Assembly (NCBI RefSeq): GCF_049856295.1
Contig: NZ_JBNDMZ010000010.1
Coordinates: 124,001-188,000 of the forward strand
Source: JB111 sp049856295
Lineage (GTDB): Bacteria; Actinomycetota; Actinomycetes; Actinomycetales; Actinomycetaceae
Reading direction: 5' to 3'
Length of the DNA: 64,000 bases
Position 1 is the stretch's first letter, and each line of letters starts with the position of its first letter. Below the pieces are notes generated by a model. That model did no database searches. It saw nothing but the letters and a program-made list of their open reading frames with translations, and had not been told where the DNA came from. Position numbers and translations under genes: made by a program. Shown piece by piece: positions 58,089 to 64,000 of this stretch.

Positions 58089-58948
58089 CCACCCCGGGGG
58101 ACCTGGCCGAGCTCGTCCGGGCGCCCGCCGCGCTCACGGTGCTCGGCGACACCCTCGTCGGCGCGGCGTCGGCCCGCGGGAGCGTGGGCGCGCGGGGGGT
58201 CGCGCTCTCGGCGTCCTCGGCCTGCATCTACCTGGCCGGGATGGCGCTCAACGACTACGCCGACGCCGACCTCGACGCCGTCGAGCGGCCCGAGCGGCCC
58301 ATCCCGTCCGGGCGCGTGAGCCGTGAGATGGCGCTGGGCGTGGGCGCGGGACTGACGGCCGCGGGGATCGGCCTGGCGTTCGGCGCCGGCCGCGCGCACG
58401 GTCGCGTCTCGCTCGCGCTCGCCGCCTCGGTCTGGGCCTACGACCTGCTCGCGAAGTCGACGCCCGCCGGTCCGCCGGTCATGGCGGTGTGCCGCGGGCT
58501 CGACGTCCTCATGGGGGCCGCCGGCCCGGGCTGGCGCCGCGCCCTGCTGCCGGCCGGTCTCCTCGCCGTCCACACAGGGGCCGTCACCACGGTCTCGATG
58601 GGCGAGGTGCACGGCACGAGCAGCGCGCTCGCGTCGGGTGCCGCGGCCGTCACGGTCGGCACGGCCGCGACGATCCCCTTCGGCGCGCGCGAGGGCGCCA
58701 CCGCCGGGGCGATCGTCGGCGCCGCCGTCTACGCCGGCTCCGTCCTGCCCCCGCAGCTCGACGCCGCCCGCGAGCCCACAGCCGCCAATGCCCGCACGGC
58801 CACCCGGCAGGGGATCCGCGGGATGGTCCCGCTGCAGACGGCGCTCGTCGCACGCACGGGACACGCGGCCGGGACCGCCGTGCTCCTCGCCGTCCAGGGC
58901 GTGAGCCGCCTCATCGCCCGCGCACGCACCAAGGGAGACGTGACATGA
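58085..58948 (+). CDS. eboC: UbiA-family prenyltransferase, EboC/SCO3242-like
   Basis: 287 residues, seven to nine membrane helices. The prenyl-diphosphate motif is GMALNDYADADLDAVERPERPIPSGRVS (NDxxDxxxD), and the second acidic motif is less clear (YDLLAKSTPAGPPVMAVCRGLDVLMGA, where the Cys-Arg-Gly-Leu-Asp resembles the conserved second region). The family moves a prenyl or polyprenyl group to an aromatic or, for this branch, probably cyclitol acceptor. It overlaps both neighbours by four bases. EboC proteins are the membrane core of ebo clusters; the SCO3242 branch is recognised by the same neighbours, including an inositol phosphate synthase. Confidence 0.83.
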   Translation: MTTPGDLAELVRAPAALTVLGDTLVGAASARGSVGARGVALSASSACIYLAGMALNDYADADLDAVERPERPIPSGRVSREMALGVGAGLTAAGIGLAFGAGRAHGRVSLALAASVWAYDLLAKSTPAGPPVMAVCRGLDVLMGAAGPGWRRALLPAGLLAVHTGAVTTVSMGEVHGTSSALASGAAAVTVGTAATIPFGAREGATAGAIVGAAVYAGSVLPPQLDAAREPTAANARTATRQGIRGMVPLQTALVARTGHAAGTAVLLAVQGVSRLIARARTKGDVT

Positions 58949-60510
58949 CCACCGACGCGTTCGTGCTCGGCTACGGGACCAACGGGTTCGCCGACCACCG
59001 CCTGTCCGACGCGCTCGACGTCATGGCGGAGGCCGGCTACGGCGCCGTCGCCCTGACGATCGGCCACCCCCACCTCGACCCGTTCGCCGACGACTGGCGG
59101 GCGGCCACCGAGGCGCTCGCCGCGGACCTCGAGCGCCGGGGCTTCCGCTCCGTCGTCGAGACCGGTACCCGCTACCTCCTCGACCCCCGCGTCAAGCACC
59201 GCCCGACCCTCGTGGACCGCGAGGCCGACAGGCGCGTGGCGTTCCTGCGCCGCGCGGCCGAGATCGCCGAGATCCTCGGCTCCGACTGCGTCTCGCTGTG
59301 GAGCGGGGTCCTGCCGGGCGACGTCGACGCGGCCGAGGGGTGGGACCTCATGGTGGGGCGGCTCGCCGACCTCGTCGGGTCCGCCGCCGAGCGCGGCGTC
59401 GTCCTGTCCGTCGAGCCGGAGCCGGGCATGCTCGTCGAGACCGTCGCGGACGCCCTGCGCCTGCGCGCCGACCTCGGGAACCCGCCCGAGGTCGGGATCA
59501 CGGTCGACCTCGGGCACTGCGTCGCCGTCGCGCCCGAGGGCGTGGTCGGCGCCCTGCGCGCGGCCGGCGACCTGCTGCGCAACGTCCAGGTCGACGACAT
59601 GCTCCCCGGCGTCCACGAGCACCTCGAGCTCGGCGACGGCGAGCTCGACCTCACGGCCGCGATCGCGACCCTGCGGGAGATCGGCTACGCGGGCGTCGCG
59701 GCGGTCGAGCTCCCGCGGCACTCCCACGACGCCCCGCGCCTCGCGCGCACGTCCGCCGACGCGTGGCGGGCCGCGGCGGCCGAGGCGGGTGGAGCGCCGG
59801 CGGCAGGGGCTGACCGCGCCGGCGGCGCGACCGACTGGTCCGGGAGCAGTGGTCCGTCCGGCGCGGGAATGCGATCCGATTCCGGGGCCGGCGACCCCCG
59901 CTCGGCGGCCGGGCAGCACCCGTGGACGACGGGCGCCGTCGCGGCGGTCACTGCCGACCCCGCGCGCGTGACCCGGTTCTTCGCCGAGGCCGGCCGCAAG
60001 GTGGGCCGCGCGCCGCTCGACGAGGCCGACACGGGCGGGTTCGCCGGCACCGCCGACGACGCCGCCCGCGCCGCGCTCGTCCGCGCACTGCGCGCCGCAG
60101 GCGCCGACGTCGGGCATCTTCGTGCCCTCTACGAGCACGGCGACGACGCCGAACGACGCGGCGTGATCCGCGGCCTCGGCGCCGTGACCGCGGCCGGCGA
60201 GCTGCCCGAGGACTGGCGCGCCACCGGCCTCGACCTCACCGCCGACGCCCTGCGGACGAACGACCCCCGACTCGTCGCCGCCGCGATGGGCCCGTTCGCC
60301 GCCGCCTGCCTCGACGACCACGCGTGGCGCCACGGCGTGCTCAAGCTCGTGTTCATGGGCGTCCCGCTCGCCGTCGTCACCGACCTCGACCGGCGCCGGG
60401 ACGCCGAGCTCGCCGCGATGGCCTCCCGGTTCGCCGAGGAGCGCCGCGCCGCCGGCCGCACCGTCCCCGACGACCTGCACCTCATCGACGAGACCCGCCA
60501 GGAGGCGTGA
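58945..60510 (+). CDS. eboA: Fusion of a sugar-phosphate isomerase-like TIM barrel and EboA
   Basis: 521 residues. Residues 1-285 are an AP-endonuclease-2/xylose-isomerase TIM barrel: LGYGTNGFADHRLSDALDVMAEAGYGAVALTIGHPHLDPF, SDCVSLWSGVLPGD, GVVLSVEPEPGMLVETVADALRL (metal Glu), GITVDLGHCVAVAPEGV (metal His/Asp), NVQVDDMLPGVHEHLELGDGELDL. Residues 286-330 are a Gly/Ser/Ala linker. Residues 331-521 are the EboA domain: FFAEAGRKVGRAPLDE, GVIRGLGAVTAAGELPEDW, DALRTNDPRLVAAAMGPFAAACLDDHAWRHGVLKLVFMGVPL. In most ebo clusters EboA stands alone. The start overlaps the eboC stop. Confidence 0.83.
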   Translation: MTTDAFVLGYGTNGFADHRLSDALDVMAEAGYGAVALTIGHPHLDPFADDWRAATEALAADLERRGFRSVVETGTRYLLDPRVKHRPTLVDREADRRVAFLRRAAEIAEILGSDCVSLWSGVLPGDVDAAEGWDLMVGRLADLVGSAAERGVVLSVEPEPGMLVETVADALRLRADLGNPPEVGITVDLGHCVAVAPEGVVGALRAAGDLLRNVQVDDMLPGVHEHLELGDGELDLTAAIATLREIGYAGVAAVELPRHSHDAPRLARTSADAWRAAAAEAGGAPAAGADRAGGATDWSGSSGPSGAGMRSDSGAGDPRSAAGQHPWTTGAVAAVTADPARVTRFFAEAGRKVGRAPLDEADTGGFAGTADDAARAALVRALRAAGADVGHLRALYEHGDDAERRGVIRGLGAVTAAGELPEDWRATGLDLTADALRTNDPRLVAAAMGPFAAACLDDHAWRHGVLKLVFMGVPLAVVTDLDRRRDAELAAMASRFAEERRAAGRTVPDDLHLIDETRQEA

Positions 60511-60511
60511 C

Positions 60512-61396
60512 ATGCGCATCTTCGACCCCCACATCCACATGACGTCGCGGACCACCGACGACTACGAGGCGATGTACGCGGCCGGCGTGCGGGCGCTCGT
60601 CGAGCCGGCGTTCTGGCTCGGCCAGCCCCGCAGCAACGTCGGGTCCTTCGTCGACTACTTCGACTCGCTCATCGGCTGGGAGCGGTTCCGCGCCGCGCAG
60701 TTCGGGATCCGCCACCACTGCACGATCGCGCTCAACCCGAAGGAGGCCGGCGACCCGCGCCTGGCCGAGGTCATGGACGTCCTGCCGCGCTACCTCGGCA
60801 AGGACGGGGTCGTCGCCGTCGGGGAGACCGGGTACGACTCGATGACGCCCGAGGAGGACGACATCCTCGCCCGCCACCTCGCCCTCGCCATCGAGTTCGA
60901 GCTGCCCGCCCTCGTCCACACGCCCCACCGCGACAAGGCGCCCGGCACGCGCCGCACGCTCGACGCCGTGGCGGAGGCCGGGATCGGCGTCGAGCGGGTG
61001 CTCGTCGACCACCTCAACGAGACGTGCGTCGACATGGTGGCCGACTCCGGGGCGTGGATGGGCTTCTCCATCTACCCGGACACGAAGATGGACGAGGACC
61101 GCGTGGTGGCGATCATGCAGCGCATCGGCATCGAGCGCGTCATCGTCAACTCCGCCGCCGACTGGGGTCGCTCCGACCCGCTGAAGACCGTCAAGACCGG
61201 CCGCGCGATGCTCGCGGCCGGGTTCTCCGACGACGACGTCGACCGCGTGCTGTGGCGCAACCCCGTCGAGTTCTACGGACAGTCCGGGCGCCTCGAGCTC
61301 GAGCCGATCCCCGGGTTCGAGCCGGAGAAGCAGGGCCCCGACCTGTTCGAGGGCAACTCGGTGCTACGCGGCATGAAGTCGCGGCGGGAGGACTGA
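60512..61396 (+). CDS. eboB: TatD-like metal-dependent hydrolase, EboB
   Basis: 294 residues. The amidohydrolase/TatD metal sites are complete: FDPHIHMTSRT (His-x-His), VAVGETGYDSM (Glu), LVHTPHRDK (His), VDHLNET (His) and VNSAADWGRSD (Asp). EboB is the TatD-like member of ebo clusters; its substrate is unknown, but a cyclitol or prenyl-linked ester or amide bond would fit. It follows the fused EboA gene with one base between and overlaps eboE (TGATG). Confidence 0.87.
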   Translation: MRIFDPHIHMTSRTTDDYEAMYAAGVRALVEPAFWLGQPRSNVGSFVDYFDSLIGWERFRAAQFGIRHHCTIALNPKEAGDPRLAEVMDVLPRYLGKDGVVAVGETGYDSMTPEEDDILARHLALAIEFELPALVHTPHRDKAPGTRRTLDAVAEAGIGVERVLVDHLNETCVDMVADSGAWMGFSIYPDTKMDEDRVVAIMQRIGIERVIVNSAADWGRSDPLKTVKTGRAMLAAGFSDDDVDRVLWRNPVEFYGQSGRLELEPIPGFEPEKQGPDLFEGNSVLRGMKSRRED

Positions 61397-62694
61397 TGGA
61401 GCTCTCCTACTGCACCAACGTCCACCCCGCCGAGGACCTCGACGGGATCATCGATCAGCTCCACCGCCACGCCGGTCCCGTGCGGCGCGAGGCCGGGCTC
61501 GACACCCTCGGGGTCGGACTCTGGCTGCCCGTCGGCGCGGCGGCCGAGCTCGCCGGGGACGCCGCGGCGCGCGACCGGCTGAGGGATGCGCTGGCGAGCG
61601 AGGGGCTCACCCTGCGCACCGTCAACGCGTTCCCGTACACGGGCTTCCACGACGACGTCGTCAAGCTCGCCGTCTACCGCCCCGACTGGACCACGCCCGA
61701 GCGGCTGCGGTACACGACGGACTGCGCGACGGTGCTCGCGGAGCTGCTGCCGGAGGGCGGGACGGGGAGCATCTCCACGCTGCCGCTCGGCTGGCGCACC
61801 GGCTGGGACGCGAGCGCCGATGCCGCGGCGGAGGAGAACCTGCGCGCCGTCGTCGGGCACCTGCGTGGCCTCGAGGCGCGGACCGGGCGGACGGTGCGAC
61901 TCGCGATCGAGCCCGAACCGGGCTGCATCCTCGACAACGTGTCCGACGTCGTCGCCTGGCTCGGCGCCCGACCCTCGCTCGTCGAGGACGGGTACGTGGG
62001 CCTGTGCCTCGATACCTGCCACCTCGCGGTCTCGTTCGCGGACCCCGTCGGCGCGGTGGCCGCGGCGACGGCGGCGGGCGTGTGGGTGGTCAAGGTCCAG
62101 GCCTCCGTGGCGCTCGAGGTGCCGGACCCGGGCGCGCCAGGCGCGATGGCCGCGCTCGAGCCGTTCGCCGAGGCGCGCTACGTCCACCAGGTGCGGGCGC
62201 AGCCGGTGGGGGGTGCGGGCGCGGGCGCCGAGGACTTCGGCGACGTGCCCCAGGCCGCCGGCGTGTGGCCGGACGCGGGAGACGCGGCTGACGCCGAGCG
62301 GCCGCTCGCCGCCGACGACCTCGTCGACGTCCTGCGCGCCGATCCGCCGTGGCCCGTCGACCGCCCGTGGCGCGTCCATGTCCACGTCCCCCTGCACGCC
62401 CGGCCGGCCGAGCCCCTGCGCGCGACCACCGAGGTGCTCGCCGCCGCCGTCGCTGCCGTCCTCGACGCCCCGCACGGCGAGGCGGCGCACCTCGACGTCG
62501 AGACGTACACGTGGCACGTCCTCCCGGACCAGCTGCAGCCGACCTCGCTGGTCGAGGGCATCGCCGCCGAGCTCCGATGGGCGACCGAGCACCTCGGCGC
62601 CGCCGTCCACCCGACCGCCGTCCACCCGACCGCCGATGCGGCCGATCTCGCGGCCGCCGGCACCACCCGCACGAGAGAGGAGGTGGCCCGATGA
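61396..62694 (+). CDS. eboE: EboE, sugar-isomerase-like metabolite traffic protein
   Basis: 432 residues. MELSYCTNVHPAEDLDGIIDQL is the EboE start. A xylose-isomerase-like barrel follows: GLTLRTVNAFPYTGFHDDVVKLAVYRPDWTTPERLRYTTDCATVLAELLPEGGTGSISTLPLGWR, GRTVRLAIEPEPGCILDNVSDVVAWLGA (Glu metal ligand), YVGLCLDTCHLAVSFADPVGAV (Asp, His), VHVHVPLHARPAEPLRATTEVLAAAVAAVLD, VETYTWHVLPD. It probably isomerises or opens a sugar or cyclitol intermediate. It is coupled to the genes on both sides and characteristic for the cluster. Confidence 0.87.
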   Translation: MELSYCTNVHPAEDLDGIIDQLHRHAGPVRREAGLDTLGVGLWLPVGAAAELAGDAAARDRLRDALASEGLTLRTVNAFPYTGFHDDVVKLAVYRPDWTTPERLRYTTDCATVLAELLPEGGTGSISTLPLGWRTGWDASADAAAEENLRAVVGHLRGLEARTGRTVRLAIEPEPGCILDNVSDVVAWLGARPSLVEDGYVGLCLDTCHLAVSFADPVGAVAAATAAGVWVVKVQASVALEVPDPGAPGAMAALEPFAEARYVHQVRAQPVGGAGAGAEDFGDVPQAAGVWPDAGDAADAERPLAADDLVDVLRADPPWPVDRPWRVHVHVPLHARPAEPLRATTEVLAAAVAAVLDAPHGEAAHLDVETYTWHVLPDQLQPTSLVEGIAAELRWATEHLGAAVHPTAVHPTADAADLAAAGTTRTREEVAR

Positions 62695-64000
62695 ACCGCG
62701 TCCTGCTCCTCGACGTCGTCGGACTCACCCCGAAAACCCTGGCCGCCATGCCCCGACTCCGTGCCCTCGGTGAGCAGGGCCGGGCCGTGGGGCTCGAGAC
62801 GATCCTGCCCGCCGTCACGTGCTCCGTGCAGTCGACGATCCTCACCGGCCGCCTGCCGCGCGAGCACGGGATCGTCGGCAACGGCTGGTACTTCCGCGGC
62901 GTCGGCGACCCGCTCCTGTGGCGCCAGCACAACCGGCTCGTCGAGGCGGAGAAGGTGTGGGAGACCGCGCGGCGGACCGCCCCGGACCTCCACGTGGCGA
63001 ACATGGGCTGGTGGTACGCCATGGGCGCGACCACGGACATCACCGTCACGCCGCGCCCGATCTACCACGCCGACGGTCGCAAGAGCCCCGACGCCTACGT
63101 GCGGCCGCCCGAGCTGCACGACCGGCTCGTCGGCGAGCTGGGGGAGTTCCCGCTGTTCCAGTACTGGGGGCCGACCGCGTCGATCGTCTCCTCGCGCTGG
63201 CTCATCGACGCCACGCGCGGGCAGCTGCGGGGGCGGTTCGGTCAGCCGGCGTCGGACCTGGTGATGACGTACCTGCCGCACCTCGACTACGACCTCCAGC
63301 GCTTCGGCCCCGATGCGCCCGAGGCCGATGCGGCCGCCGCCGAGCTCGACCGGGAGCTCGCCCCGCTGCTCGACGACGCGCTCGAGCTGGGGTACTCGGT
63401 CATCGTGCTGAGCGAGTACGGGATCGAGAACGCCGACCGGCCCGTCGACATCAACCGGGCGCTGCGCCGCGAGGGCCTCCTCGAGGTCTACGTCCAGCAG
63501 GGGCTCGAGCAGCTCGACCCGTGGACGTCGCGGGCGTTCGCCGTCGCGGACCACCAGGTGGCGCACGTGTACGTGCCGGACCCGGCGGACCTGCCGCGCG
63601 TCAAGGCGGTCGTGCAGGGGCTCGCGGGGGTGGACGAGGTGCTCGACCGGACCGAGCAGGCCCGCTACGGCATCGACCACGAGCGCGCGGGCGACCTCGT
63701 GGCGGTCGCCGAGCCCGGCTCCTGGTTCACGTACTACTTCTGGCTCGACGACGATCGCGCGCCCGAGTACGCGCGCGGCGTCGACATCCACCGCAAGCCC
63801 GGCTACGACCCGGCCGAGCTGTTCTTCAACCCGGCCGACCGGCTCGCCAAGGCCAAGGCCGGGCTCAACCTCGTGAAGAAGAAGGCCGGGCTGCGCTACG
63901 CCATGAGCACGGTGCCGCTCGACCCGAGACTCGTGGGCGGGACGCACGGGCGGATCCCGGACTCGAGGGCGGATGCGCCGATGCTGCTGACGTCGGACGC
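62691..64000 (+). CDS. Nucleotide pyrophosphatase/phosphodiesterase family, EboF-like, partial
   Basis: The gene runs off the window after about 436 residues. The alkaline-phosphatase superfamily fold is clear: VLLLDVVGLTPKTLAAMP (first metal Asp), ILPAVTCSVQSTILTGRLPREHGIVGNGWYFR (nucleophile Thr in AVTCSVQ), YLPHLDYDLQRFGPD, VIVLSEYGIENADRPVDINRAL (metal Asp/Glu and His region) and AVADHQVAHVYVPD. These enzymes hydrolyse phosphodiesters or pyrophosphates. In the ebo clusters I know, a gene of this family closes the set. Its ATG overlaps the eboE stop (ATGA). Confidence 0.85.
   Translation, partial: MNRVLLLDVVGLTPKTLAAMPRLRALGEQGRAVGLETILPAVTCSVQSTILTGRLPREHGIVGNGWYFRGVGDPLLWRQHNRLVEAEKVWETARRTAPDLHVANMGWWYAMGATTDITVTPRPIYHADGRKSPDAYVRPPELHDRLVGELGEFPLFQYWGPTASIVSSRWLIDATRGQLRGRFGQPASDLVMTYLPHLDYDLQRFGPDAPEADAAAAELDRELAPLLDDALELGYSVIVLSEYGIENADRPVDINRALRREGLLEVYVQQGLEQLDPWTSRAFAVADHQVAHVYVPDPADLPRVKAVVQGLAGVDEVLDRTEQARYGIDHERAGDLVAVAEPGSWFTYYFWLDDDRAPEYARGVDIHRKPGYDPAELFFNPADRLAKAKAGLNLVKKKAGLRYAMSTVPLDPRLVGGTHGRIPDSRADAPMLLTSD

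Overview
The window is very GC-rich, gene-dense and almost free of non-coding space. Gene order and content point to a high-GC Gram-positive actinobacterium, most likely a member of the Micrococcales (a Cellulomonas/Oerskovia-like lineage). The evidence is the tig-clpP1-clpP2-clpX-valS axis, an actinobacterial Ser/Thr kinase, GTG and leaderless starts, and lipoproteins with acidic low-complexity linkers. Family and genus cannot be fixed from the sequence alone.

Layout. 1-4150: the end of rpiB, a lipoprotein, a hydrolase carrying two in-frame repeat insertions, a membrane protein, and a DNA-repair pair (alkyltransferase-like protein and Nei-type glycosylase). 4325-9412: the general PTS enzymes HPr and EI facing an ascorbate-family PTS operon (GntR-IIA-IIB-IIC, minus strand). 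9582-11345: a cysteine operon (cysK-cysE, minus strand) preceded by a 23-codon leader peptide ending in Cys codons, a probable attenuator. 11485-15472: a GntR/DUF1648 pair, then YigZ and a soluble two-component pair. 15658-21098: rpmF, manA, a large Ser/Thr kinase and a VOC protein. 21245-24387: two tRNA genes, a cysteine-rich DUF1540 protein, a HipBA toxin-antitoxin module and a membrane protein.

24837-35377 is the protein quality-control axis: trigger factor with an unusual acidic/lysine-rich tail, then a large LuxR regulator, a lipoprotein and a processive glycosyltransferase, then clpP1, clpP2 and clpX. 35525-39363 is a co-directional cassette of a small secreted protein, a lipoprotein, a peptidoglycan-binding membrane-fusion protein, an ABC ATPase and an FtsX-type permease. 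It looks like a dedicated export or bacteriocin-type locus. 39559-40581 is a two-gene HTH plus Clp-N-domain cassette with tandem perfect operators. Chorismate mutase, two small membrane proteins, fadD, valS, two MauE-like proteins, a MarR/ABC exporter pair, proC and an SDR follow.

53048-56534 holds four consecutive lipoproteins of one PepSY-like architecture. Divergent from them, 56769 to the window end is a tightly overlapping operon recognisable as an ebo-type cluster: inositol-3-phosphate synthase, UbiA-like prenyltransferase (EboC-like), a fused sugar isomerase-EboA protein, a TatD-like hydrolase (EboB), EboE and a nucleotide pyrophosphatase/phosphodiesterase (EboF-like, cut by the window end). 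This is the most interesting system here. I infer that it makes and processes a prenylated cyclitol used to move or anchor a metabolite at the membrane. No EboD is seen inside the window and an inositol phosphate synthase takes the cyclitol-forming position.

Three families of short dispersed repeats recur in intergenic spaces, at gene ends and even inside genes. They are one of the least explained features of the window.
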